Part shown: positions 21,277-31,985 of the stretch, one piece after another
Position numbering within the stretch: position 1 is the stretch's first letter
How the letters are laid out: each line of letters opens with the position of its first letter
DNA from: Cerioporus squamosus
Lineage: Eukaryota; Basidiomycota; Agaricomycetes; Polyporales; Polyporaceae
DNA: 58,110 bases
NCBI GenBank assembly: GCA_022592435.1
Contig: JABYQS010000203.1
Span: forward strand, 1 to 58,110
Reading direction: 5' to 3'
The notes under the pieces: generated by a model
The model's input: only the letters and a program-made list of their open reading frames with translations
What the model was told of the DNA's origin: nothing
Databases searched by the model: none
Made by a program: the position numbers and the translations under genes

Positions 21277-22890
21277 ATGGCATCCTCGCAGCCTAGGGTG
21301 CACCTCTCAGGTGCCGCCACGGAAGCCCCGCCCGCCACCTTTACTTTCGACGACGACCTTGGCAAATTATTCGTCCCTGAACACACCATCGTCATTCAGC
21401 GCTGCAACTTCACGGGAGATCAGCGTGCTTATCGTGTCCTCTCGTCGCTCCAGAAGATGATCCAGCCAATTGACGGAGACAGTCCCAAGTCTGCGTATTA
21501 CGCGCTCTTTGTCGAATATCTCGATTTGATTCCTCTAGAGCGGGCGCTTCCGATCAGCGACTCATACGACCACCCTGCAGCTGGCTACAGGATCGGGAAG
21601 GCGCGAACAAGGCTCCAGTTCCAGGTCGATATCTTCAATGGGGTCCGCGATATCAACACCCTTCCGGTATATCCAATCCAATACCACCCGACCGCGAGCA
21701 CTCTCGAAGATGAGCTCGATGCTCGTGGAAGATACTGGGCTAGCCTATGTCAGCGAAACACGCAGTGCTTCAAGTTCACTGGGAAGGAGGTGCGGTTGAC
21801 ATTCAACTACTACCCTCTTCCGACAGAGATTACTCGGGAGAGCTCACAAGTAGTGAGTTCGTCTACTTCCTTCGGATGGCCAAGCTACTCACTATCCTCA
21901 GGCACAGTTCGTTTTTGTGCTCGATCATGGTAAGTTGCGCGGCGCGGTATGCGAATGTCTGCTGAACCTTGGTGAACACAGAAGGGTACTTCACTATGAC
22001 TCCGCAAGCGAAGGTCCCTCTCGGTGAACACATCAAGGCGAAGGAACACATATATGCTCCTGAACAGGGTGAGCGACTCCCTGCGGCGTGGCGCGCTACG
22101 TTCATGCTAATCACTGCTCCAGTATGCAAGGACGACTGGCGTCTAGCTCCTGCCGTGGTATACGGATACAGCATCTCGAAGAGACGATGGAGTGAGTAGA
22201 GCTGCGTGTGCCTGTTGGGCCGTCCGCAGCTGACAACATATATCCGACGTCAGTGGCATACGAGATCAATGGGATATTTGAGGAGTATCCTGTATCCTCG
22301 AAGAACGGTCCCGCAGTTGAGCTTGTGGACACGACCCTCCGGGACATCGTTCGCACCCATACTAGGATCAACGCCATTTCCAAGAGCGTCATCGGCGAGG
22401 ATAGTCAAGGTTTGCTCCTCATGCTGCATGGTTCCACCGCTTGGGCGAAAGCAAGGGCCATTGCGCAAGCATACCAGAGTCTTGGCCGACCGCGGCACAC
22501 GTTCTTCGTCAGTGAAGTCGTTGAATCGTCGGAACTTGACTCTTTCAGGAAGGCCATCAGCAGCAACGCAGTCCTCGTTGTTCAAATGGTAAGTCCATCA
22601 TCAGAACGTCATGCGCCTGAATATATGGCTGATTCGATTCGCCGCATTCCTCGTGTATGGTACCTTGTGGGGCGGACATGCAGGATGTTTGCCACGCTCT
22701 GCTTGAGCAGGTCATGTCTGTGTATGTAACCAACCGTTTACATCGTGAAAGAGACAGTATGCTGAACTGATTCTACAGCCTTTTGGGTGAAGACCGGAAA
22801 TGCATCGTCGTTCTTGTGTCATCTAATCGCCATGTCGAGCGGGAACAAACCCTCCACGTCGGGAGCAACTTCTCCGTCCACAGCGTCTAG
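21277..22890 (+). CDS. AAA ATPase-like protein with degenerate P-loop
   Basis: Resembles fungal AAA proteins whose N-terminal half is a DUF7025-type domain followed by an ATPase core. Exons: 21277-21852, 21902-21929 (only 28 nt), 21982-22068, 22123-22191, 22254-22588, 22684-22721, 22779-22890, about 414 residues. The N-terminal domain spans roughly residues 20-300. The core starts at GLLLMLHG, but the Walker A that should read GPPGxGKT is GSTAWAKA, and the Walker B region reads VLVVQMDV with no Asp-Glu pair. A sensor-1-like strand follows (VVLVSSNRH), then a stop, so the usual C-terminal half is absent (family members are commonly 600-800 residues). Likely a non-catalytic, truncated derivative; every exon joins in frame, which argues against simple decay. 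The start of exon 5 could instead be 22230. Confidence 0.62.
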
Positions 22891-23510
22891 TTCTGCATAT
22901 GGTTCACTCGCGGGCGGTGGATGGCCTTGTACTGTTCGCTGGTTGTCCGGGTCCAGTGTATGTTCTCAACCTTGTACGTTGACAGCCCGGGCTTGTATGT
23001 TGCTACAAACGAATGGCATGTCCGCGCCATCGCGTGTGCGCTGGTAGGCTGAGAGTACTGGTACCTGCGGACTTGCATGAATTTGATAAGGGTGCGCAAA
23101 CTTCGACGACCTTTATGGCGTTGTTTTAAAAGAGAACGTAGCATCAATTCGCAGTCGGGGAGAGTAAGGGCCGCTGGTAGGCCTGGCGGCTGCCGAAGGC
23201 GTCTACGCGCGTACCATGCCTGACCGTCCTTGACAGTGTACCACCACCTACCACCTGGACAACTTCCTACGGTTTCGCGGTACGGTATGGAACACAGTAC
23301 TTCTTGGTGGCTCGGTACATTTGATCAACAGTTCGCGGAGCTCGATATGACGATGCGGACACACTCACTGGCAGGCTGGGAACAAAGTCATATGTCAAAT
23401 TTGCCGAGGCTGCTTCCTCAAGTCACAGGATCTTGTTGATGCTTATGATGAACTAGCTTCGGAGTCTGTTGAACGTTCCCTGCTGCTGGCCATCATCCGT
23501 GCCACTCGCC
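22891..23510. other. Intergenic, nothing recognised
   Basis: Between the AAA-like gene and the BTB gene. No ORF of note and no repeat seen. Confidence 0.5.
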
Positions 23511-25386
23511 ATGGATCCAGGAAATCGCGCCTCGTCGGAGAACCCGCGCAAACGCGTCAAGCTCGAAGAGCCCGACGAGCAACCGTTCCAGAACCACCCG
23601 ACTCTCTACTTCCCCGACGGCAGCGTCATCTTGCGCACGGGCGGGACGCTCTTCTGCGTGCACAGGACTTTCCTCGCGAAGCACTCGCCCGTCTTCAGGG
23701 AGCTCTTCCGCCAGGACGATGAACGCTTCCGTGGACTGCCGCACTATACCATGGAGGAGACGAGGGAGGATCTGGAGGTGCTGCTGAACGTGATATACGA
23801 CGGCTTGTGAGTGCTTGCATCTTTGTGTATCTTCTCAGATCGGAGAAGCGATCATGGGACATGAGGATCGAGTTGCCAGAGCTTTGCTTGCAGTGACACG
23901 TCAGATAAGGAGTGTCTCGTACTTTGTGTCTCAGTGGCTCGGGAGTTGTGGCGCCGATGGGCCGCGCTGCGTCCCCAAAACGCACAGGCAATGCTGGGAG
24001 AACCTATTTCAGAAAGGAATTGAGGAGCATCTGTCCGTGGCCGTGGTGCTCCCTGCTCCCTCATCGCGCGTCGCTATCGGTCTGTCATGTCGCAGCTTCA
24101 CGCAGAGTCCTTAGAGCGTAAAGACATGTTCTCGCCGTTCGGTCGTGCTGACGCGCCATTGTACGCGCAGACACATCAACGTCAAAGACCTCACAGTTGA
24201 CACCTTCCCTACCCTCGCTACTGTTCTCCGCATGGCAACAAAGTACAAGATCGAGCGACCCTGCCATCCGATTGTCGCCCGCATTCGACAGCAGTGGCCC
24301 GCCAATCTCGCTGACCACGATGCGCAAATGGCGCAGGTCCGGGTAGCCGTCCCGCAACAGCTCGCTGTCGACGATAAGGGCAAGGCTCGCGAAGCTGGAC
24401 CGTCGCACGGGAACGTCGGCGTGCAACAGGTGCACCAGATGCAACAGGTACAACAGGTACAACAGGTACAACAGATGCAACCCCCTGTTCATAGGGGCTA
24501 TCCTGAGCCGCCCCACGGACACCAGGCCGTCCAGTGGAATCGCGGACCCCTTTTTCCCGCCGCCAACGTCGCGTTTTCCGGTGGCCCTGCTATGCACAAC
24601 TATGCAACGAACAACCGGATCCCTGGGGACGGCTTCCCGCAGTTCCAAGCCGGCCCGTTCCAGCAGCAACCTCCCCCAGTTCATCAGGATGCCATCGCGA
24701 ACCAACACAGACGACAGATGACCGGCGAGGAGTTCTCTGCGCAAGAACATGCTGCACGAGCCGCCGTCGTCGCCTGGATGAATGACAGAGCGCAGAATAC
24801 TGGGCCATCGAACGTTAACCCCGCCGCCCCAGCTGTCGGTCCCGCACCAGGCCCTAGCGTCGTTGCGGCTGCAGCTCCTGCTGAGAAGGACTCCGACGAG
24901 GACTTGATCATCCATCCTGCGAGCGTCATCGCCGTTCTCCGCGAGTGTGGCTACAGCGATACGGCGCTCTTCTTCCCTCTCTTCTACGCCCTCAGCCGGA
25001 CGACAGGGCAGTTCGGCGGCGGCGCGCTGGGCCACCACCTCGCGCCGCTCTCCGCCGCGGATATGGAACGCGTCGTCGTCGGCGTCGAGCGGCTGCGCGC
25101 TCGCCATACCGCGCTCGTGGTCTCGACGCCCGCGTTCGACTCGCTGCACTGCTGCCAGGCGCGCGCGCAGGAGCTGTGGAAGAGCCTGGCGCACACGATG
25201 CTGGTCACGAACGAGCAGCGCCCGCACGAGCCGATCGAGGAGTGGCAGGACATGGCTGCGAGCGTGAATGCGCAGCATGGGCGGTACGGTATCTGTCCCG
25301 AGTGCTGCAAGGGAATTGTGGCGAAGATCCAGACATACAGGGTAGCCCTGTGGGACTCGCTCCCGAGGTTCTTCGAGTTGGCGTGA
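23511..25386 (+). CDS. BTB/POZ domain protein
   Basis: Intact paralogue of the window-edge gene. The ATG at 23511 follows the AT-poor leader and precedes the shared RASSENPRKRVKLEEPDE. Exons 23511-23806 and 24171-25386 join in phase (the codon TTA spans the junction), about 503 residues. BTB domain about residues 28-130: LRTGGTLFCVHRTFLAKHSP, then YTMEETREDLEVLLNVIYDG and, across the intron, INVKDLTVDTFPTLATVLRM. The middle is Gln/Pro-rich with a nine-base repeat (QVQ units, 24424-24480). The C-terminal part has paired Cys residues (LHCCQ, ICPECCKG) and ends FFELA. The 364-nt intron is long for this genome. Proteins of this type are numerous in mushrooms; the partner and role are unknown, with E3-ligase adaptor or transcriptional roles possible. 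Confidence 0.85.
24424..24480 (+). repeat. In-frame CAGGTACAA microrepeat
   Basis: Nine-base units encoding Gln-Val-Gln repeat three to four times inside the BTB gene, bounded by related CAGATGCAA units. The length keeps the frame, so copy-number change would alter only the Gln-rich linker. Confidence 0.85.
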
Positions 25387-26025
25387 TGCCAACAAGTATA
25401 CCCTTCCTCTTTCTTCATGGTTCATGATCTGTGAGACGTACATATGGGGATCTATGTGGTGTACTACTGACATGAGCTTTCGTTTTGTGTTGCTTCCGGA
25501 AGCCTTGATCTCTTGTTGTACCTTGTATACTCACCTGCTCAATACGCAGCTTCTTTCTTGCCACCATGTCGTTCGACCCCATCGTCTCAGGCTGCTCGAC
25601 ACTCAGGACTTGCTGGCTCGTCTTCTTCAACCCGAGTACGCCCGCAGCGGGCATCCTCTCATCTGCAGCTCTTCGGCTTCGACTATTGCGCGGCGATGGG
25701 TGCGCTCATGGGTGATGCACACACTTGCGCGTGCAACTTGTGTTGTCAGATGGCTATTCCCCGTACTTTCTTCTCACGAGGAAGATCAGCATGGCTAGGC
25801 TATGCGGAGGCACCTCGACTTGGAACCTCCCGCATGCTACCATTCCGTTGTCACCTTCCTCTACTACTTACTTCCCAATCGACGACCTGCCGAGTACCCA
25901 CCCCCGCAGACGATAGGCTAGGTCTACGATTTTACTACGCCGGGCAGAGTGAGGGCTCAAGCAAGGTACGCCCTTCACGTATCGCACGCAGTGTTCTTCC
26001 CCTACTGACAGGCATCTCCCTGACG
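25387..26025. other. Intergenic, between BTB gene and P450
   Basis: Reading frames are open in places (up to the P450 start) but have no domain or splice support. Probably the BTB 3' UTR followed by the P450 promoter. Confidence 0.5.
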
Positions 26026-28388
26026 ATGACGAACTTGCAGCCAGTTGCATACGTTCCAATGGTCATATTTCTGTTTCTGGGGCTGTCTGCTCTCCTGTCT
26101 GTGGCCGTCGTGCTACGCATACTTCATCGCTATCTCAAGAAGTCGCCCTTGGACAACCTACCCGGGCCTCCGTCTGACTCCCTGCTTCTCGGTGAGTGTC
26201 GCATGCCCTCAGCTGAGCGAGATCGTTGATATCATTTTACCTAGGCAATGTACTTCTACTCAGGAACCCGCTCACTGCTGGCAAGTTCACCGCGAGCTTA
26301 TGCGAGACCTACGGTTCTGCTCATCGGATTCACGGCGTCCTCGGTGTAAGCCACGTTGGACTCGTACCAATTCTTTCTGCCTGACCTTGGTTCCACAGGA
26401 ACGGCTCCTCCATGTCTTCGATCCGAGAGCTCTCCACAGCATCCTCGTTGGAGACATGGAGCACTTCCCAAAGGAAGTCACCCCGTTGAAGTACGCGCAT
26501 ACCTCCTGTGTCCGACGAGGTCTTGCTCACTGCTTCTTTTGATATCCAAATAGCGCTCTGAGCCTTCTGCTTGGACCCGGTATCCTTTCCACAAATGGAC
26601 CCCAGCATCGTCGCCAGCGAAAGCTGCTGAGCTCCGCCTTCACTCAGGCTCATCTACGAGACATGGCATCCATAATGTATGACGTCGCACATAAGGTGCG
26701 TGTATACCGATTTCTTCCTGCATTTCGACAAGTTGAGCCTCACCGCTAGACCTTCGCAGCTCCGCGAAGCCATGGGAAAACACAGCACAGCGAATGCTCA
26801 ACAGCCTGAGCTCGACATCAACGCATGGATGGCGAAGACGTCACTCGAAATCCTAGGCGAAGCACTACTCGGGTACTCATTTCGCAACTTCGACGGCGAC
26901 GGGAGAGACTCGTTTGGCGAGTCCATCAAGCTGTTCTTGTACGTGTTCCTTCCCGCGTACGTCGTACGTCCCTGACATCAGAACGGCAGTGCTACGGTTG
27001 GGAAGGTCCCGCTCGTCGCCTTCCTCGTTCCCCGGCTGTCCCGATTTCTCTCTGGATCCCAGATTCGCAGACTGTTCCGCATCGTCCCTTTCTCTCCCAA
27101 CCTCCATCGGTTGCTCGACATCTCGGAGGCGATGCAATGTCGCGCGACAGAGATTGTTGAGATGAAGAAAGCCGGGCTACGAGGGAGTGAGAAAGATCAG
27201 CTACGAGGGGTAGGCGAGAGGCGGGATATAATGAGCATCCTCCGTACGCGCGTTTCGTCAAATGCTGTCTCTGCGTCGCCACTGACCGCCCCCGCTTACA
27301 GTGCAGTCTAATATGGCAGCGTCGGAAGCGGACAAGATTAGCGACGAAGAGCTGATCGCACAGGTCTCGTGAGTAATGCTTCCAGCCCTTCCTTATTGTC
27401 CCAGTTCTTTTCTGATATGCGACCCGCCCCACAGGACAGTCATGCTTGCCGGCCTCGACACGACCTCAACTGGCCTCTCACGCATCCTGTACGTCCTTGC
27501 ACAGAACTCCACCGCACAGGACCGCCTTCGAGCGGAGCTACTTGGAGCACAATGCCATGGTATCAACGAGCACACCGGGCCCAGTGTTCCACTCGACGAA
27601 CTCATGAGGCTATCCTTCCTGGATGCCGTCTTTCGGGAGACGTTGCGCCTCTACGCACCCGCTTCTTTCATGCTACGTGTGTGAGTCTATCTTTGTCTGA
27701 ATGTCCTGCGCATGAAGTCATAGCCGAATATTACGCTCACTTTGTCCCTTGCAGAGCTGCCAAAGATATCGTGCTTCCCCTCACTTGGCCCGTTCGCGGG
27801 AAGGACGGGTCGGTGATGAGCGAGATCTTCGTGCCGAGAGGGACGCACCTTGTCCCGAACCTGAAGGCCTGCAACCATAACAAAGCGCTATGGGGGGACG
27901 ACGCCCTGGAGTGGAGACCAGAGCGGTGGATGGGAGAGCTTCCGAGAGAGCTCTACGAGGCGCACGTGCCTGGCATATACTCGAACTTGTACGATCATGT
28001 CCCTTCGTTTGCTAATAAGCTCAAAACTGACTGCGGGATTCCGATTCTCAGGATGACATTTTCGGCTGGAGGGCGGTCGTGCATGTCAGTTCGCTCATTC
28101 TGGAGTCGTACGTTATGCTGAAAATTGACGTCTTTTTGCAACCGGAACAGCGGAGTCAAATTCGCCGAGCTTGAGATGAGTGAGTGAACGTCGCCCCCGG
28201 ATGCTGCTCGAGTTCTACCGTGACTGACGAACCCTGCGGCAGAGATCGTGCTATCTGTCATGCTCACCGCGTTCAAGTTCGAATTGACGGACAAGCCCGT
28301 CGTCTGGAACTTCTCTGTGGTGGAATACCCGACGATGGGCGAGAGCTCGACAAAACCGGAGTTGCTACTCAAGGTGACTCCCCAATAG
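26026..28388 (+). CDS. Cytochrome P450 monooxygenase
   Basis: Membrane-anchored heme-thiolate monooxygenase, taking electrons from P450 reductase at the ER; substrate unknown. Twelve exons join in phase: 26026-26191, 26245-26345, 26399-26490, 26554-26695, 26760-26938, 26990-27243, 27302-27368, 27435-27680, 27755-27988, 28052-28084, 28151-28179, 28243-28388; about 562 residues. Order: N-terminal hydrophobic anchor and LPGPP hinge, helix C region (HRRQRKLLSSAF), I-helix oxygen-activation motif AGLDTTS, K-helix ETLR, the PERW motif, and the heme loop FSAGGRSC then IGVKFAELE, with the ligand Cys at about residue 504. The heme loop is split by an intron right after the Cys, whose donor is GTCAGT. 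It resembles the large CYP groups of polypores (CYP5144-like), but I cannot fix the family by eye. No truncation seen. Confidence 0.9.
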
Positions 28389-28643
28389 GATGGACTTGTA
28401 CTCCATAATGCACCCCGTACCGCAAGGACATACGTTGCAAACGTGCGTTGTGCGTCAAATGCGGCGACTACCATCATAGAGGTGCCGAATGCCAGTGTCA
28501 GATCTGAGTATCTGTTGGCGACGCACATTGAGTACAACATCTTCATCCCGAAAGTAACCAATATAAATAGCATATCGAGGAAAGACAGTCGGTAGGATAA
28601 AATAGCGGGAAGACACCGAACAAGCAACCTCCGAGAAAGACGG

Positions 28644-30107
28644 TCATACGCTCATTACGTGTCCTCGGCCGTGCGGCAGGACCTCCAGCACATGCTCATC
28701 GGAGTAAGTCTCTGCGAACTTGGGCGCAGCCATGGAATACCTGGACGAAGGGAGCCCGATGGTCCTCGAGCCGTCGGACAGGTGCGACGAGAGGCCGGAT
28801 TGCGACTGCAGGCGCTTCTGGGACCCGAACTCGTTCGTGAGCGCGATGCGGACCACGATGAGACACTGTGAGATGCCCTGTACGTAGGAGGACGTGTGAG
28901 CTTGGAGAACTGCTGTAGGGAACGAGGGCAGGGACGTACGAAGAAGACGGGTATGACGGACGCCATAACGTAGCCAACGTCGTAGTTCGTCTGTTCAGTA
29001 CCATGAGACATGGGTTCCTGGGCGGGTGCAAGCTGCAGAGATGAAGTCACGTACCACTACGTGTCCGTTCGGTGCGAGAGAGCAAATCTCGTAGAGAAGC
29101 AGCCCGACCCACGTGACTAGGGCAGACTCGATGCATGCGCGGATGATTGTGTCGTATCTATTCGATGTGGTGCGGAAGCGGGAGGCGATACTGCATGATT
29201 CACAAGTGAGCAAGGCGTAATCACTAGCAATGCCGGGAGGAAGACTCACAAGATCTTGGTGATGATCGCCCCGGTCAGGATAGTGTTGATGACGAACATG
29301 AGCCAACCCCACGCCACGGTGATCTTCAAAGTGACCGGGAGGAGAGTGTTCTCGTAGAAGTCGTAGTGAGTGTATGCAGCGAGATGCTGCGCATCGGCGG
29401 ACCAACACAGGACTAATTCACAACAGGTAAGTATCGCAGGAAGTATGGAAGTGCGAAGGAGAACATACAGGCATTGATGATGACGAAGGTACCGGGGATG
29501 TACAGGGCCCATCGCTTCCGCTCGAAGAGGATGTAAAAGCGCCAAGCGAGGAGGCCGTCGGAGCATAAACCCTGCGCGTCTCGGATCAGTACGTCGTGTC
29601 TCTGGCGTAGCGATGTCTGCAGTAACGTACAGCAAATGTAGTGGTGACGCTGGTTATTAGGCGTGAGGAAGAGTGGCAAACAAGCAGAAGAGGGCTCAAC
29701 TCACTTTCCGATAACTATCAAGGGAATGCCCCACTTGAAGAACTCGTTGGACGAGGGCTCCATTATCCGCGATCGAGCAAATTGCAAGGAACGAGCAATG
29801 AAGTGCGCGGACAGGTTCACGAAGCTGCACCGACGTCAGTACGCCTGCCAGTCCGCATTGGTGCCCAACATAACTCACAGTACGATAGTCACGACCCTCA
29901 GCCTGCGCGAAGAGGGGTCGTTACGTCCATAGTTCGCCCACAAAGCCAAGATAAATAGAGAAAAGTATATACCTGCGAGGTTCCGTCAAGATTCAGTCAG
30001 GTGAAGGTACTGTCTGACGCACCGAAAAGTCCGCAAAGGACCGACTGGACGATCCCGGTGATCTCGAGGAGGTGCCAAGCAGCAGCGATGTCGACCGAGT
30101 CCGCCAT
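28644..30107 (-). CDS. Seven-helix integral membrane protein
   Basis: Member of a large, uncharacterised Agaricomycete family of ~340-residue polytopic proteins. Nine exons read leftward: 30107-30023, 29972-29879, 29824-29705, 29649-29631, 29571-29469, 29412-29250, 29190-29055, 29017-28940, 28877-28644; all phases agree, 343 residues. Hydrophobic helices in order: ITGIVQSVLCGLFG/GIYFSLFILALW, VVTIVLLFVNL, WGIPLIVIG, GLLAWRFYILF, ALYIPGTFVIINAF, VAWGWLMFVINTILTGAIIT, ALVTWVGLLLYEIC and VMASVIPVFFGISQCLIVVR; the C-terminal tail is hydrophilic. The layout recalls 7-TM receptors but there is no known ligand. One exon is only 19 nt. It converges with the P450, 255 bp apart. A TATATA at 30180-30185 is about 75 bp upstream. 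Confidence 0.82.
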
Positions 30108-30179
30108 AGTTTGCCCTGCGGAGAGAAGGTGTGAAGCGGGAAAAAAGCCTTGAACATCATGAAGCAGGTCCGACAAGAG

Positions 30180-30185
30180 TATATA
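30180..30185 (-). promoter_or_regulatory. TATA-like element of the 7-TM gene
   Basis: TATATA (its own reverse complement) about 75 bp upstream of the ATG at 30107. Motif match only. Confidence 0.4.
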
Positions 30186-30189
30186 GTCC

Positions 30190-31985
30190 GCTGTCGGGTA
30201 GCCTACAGACCCTCTTATCGTGTTATCGCGCCGAGGCGGTCCTACATTGCCCAGAGTCGAGTTCCTGCTGTGAGCGCGGTGAGGTCACCGCCAGCACGGT
30301 TGAAATTCAGTGACAGGCGCAGCTCCCGTTTAAAGGTTAGGACCGGGATGGAGCTCGTGGTATCATGATACTTCTGACCGGGCGTCGTCCGTGGGAGCTT
30401 GCTGTATGTCTTGAACGGCAGATCAGTGATGAGAGCTACTGCTTCGGAGCTGTGAGGGATGCATGGGACACACCTTTTGTGTCATTCGCAGAGAGCGAGA
30501 GACACCTGCGATCAAACCATCATGGGCTGGGTTGAGTTGAGTTGAATGAGCTGCTGAGGCGAACTCGTTGAATGCCTGTGTTTGGGCTACTGGCCAACGG
30601 TTCCTCGGAATTCTGATTGCGGTGAACCATCATGTCGTAAGCCGTCATTGTACCTGTATCACACAATCATCAAGGTACCCGTTCTAGTTCTGACTCCTCC
30701 GCTGGAGTGCCAGGACATCTGTCTTCCTATTGACAGATGTCGCGTGCGAGACGGTGATGTTTTGCGATACATCGTGTGTCCAGTTCCCGTTGGCCATACC
30801 AACGTGTCTGAACGATGTCTACATACTTAAGATGAATGTGCCTCTGCGTAATATCTGGGCGACATACGTGCCTTTCGCAAGGAGTACCAACGGTCGGTGA
30901 TAGTAGGCTCGCTTGCCAGCCTGTAGTTCCTCGTCCCTCAGAATACAGGCTGGTACGTCTTCGCAGGGGGGGTGGCAGTGAGGTACCGTGGGAACATCTT
31001 CTCTCGCTCTCAGTCCCTCGTCCACTTGGGACTCCAGGCTCAGCCAGAAATTACGCCGTGTGGTAGATACACGACCCGGAGACGTGGTCTCAGGGAACTT
31101 TGTCCACGATCTCGGCAGCTTGGAGGACGAGAGAATGAGTTTTACGCAAGTGCTAGCGCCCGAGCTTCGAACTCCGATCGTTCCCGCCAGCCAAACTTCG
31201 CACTCAGAAGTTCTCACGGGGGGTATCTGCGACCCCCCCCCTCAAGAGCTACAAGCCTAGGTGATAGCAAGTTGGTCCGAGTTAAGCGGAGCAAATCCCG
31301 GTTTGACGACTCGGAGGGTTGGGCCAGCTGAACCAAGCCCAGTTGATCTAGGCGAATCGAACCGGACCAGGTCGGCAAGTCCCGGCCACAAATACTCCAC
31401 CTCAGATGAAATCCCGCTGTACTCACTCAGGCTCTGCGTAACCGGGGCACCGTACACTGACATGACCATATTCGATAACTCGGAATACTTGCACTGACTT
31501 TCGTACCCTGAGAAAGTATCGTGGCCAACAATCTCAGCGAGAGATACTGAGTGGTTGTACTCGTACCGTAGTACGTGCCGCTCAGCCAGACTTGGACGGA
31601 ACTACTTGAGTGACTTCAGGTTTAACCATAGCTAGTATATACGCTGCTTCCAGCTTGCAAGGAAAGGTGCCGAAACCTTCCCCACACGCATATGCCATGA
31701 GTGCATGGTTTTCCAAACCAATGTCGGACAAGGTTACTACCCCACACGAGCACTCGGACGCATGCATGTTTGGTCAAATATAACCGAGACCTACTAGGCT
31801 GCCTCCACTCTCCGATGCCCTTCAGCCTACCGCCTCTCTCCTCCTGGCTACTCTAGGCGTCCTCTACCCACTAGCAAAGCAGTTCTTCAAACCACGTCTC
31901 ACGGACGACGGTGAGCTTGTGTCGGTGCTAGACATGGTCCGGGAGTTCGAGATTTGACTTTGGTTTGACTTCTACTGCAGACAGC
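30190..31985. other. Intergenic, nothing coding recognised
   Basis: No ORF with a domain. Contains a small TTGAG microrepeat near 30530-30545, a G-run near 30965 and a GGGGGG..CCCCCCCC pair at about 31217-31243 that could form a short hairpin. AT content rises toward 31500-31800. Confidence 0.5.

Noticed and set aside
27995..28627. 210-codon minus-strand frame with hydrophobic start
   Set aside because: Mostly antisense to the P450 3' exons; the hydrophobic part is outside any splice-consistent model.
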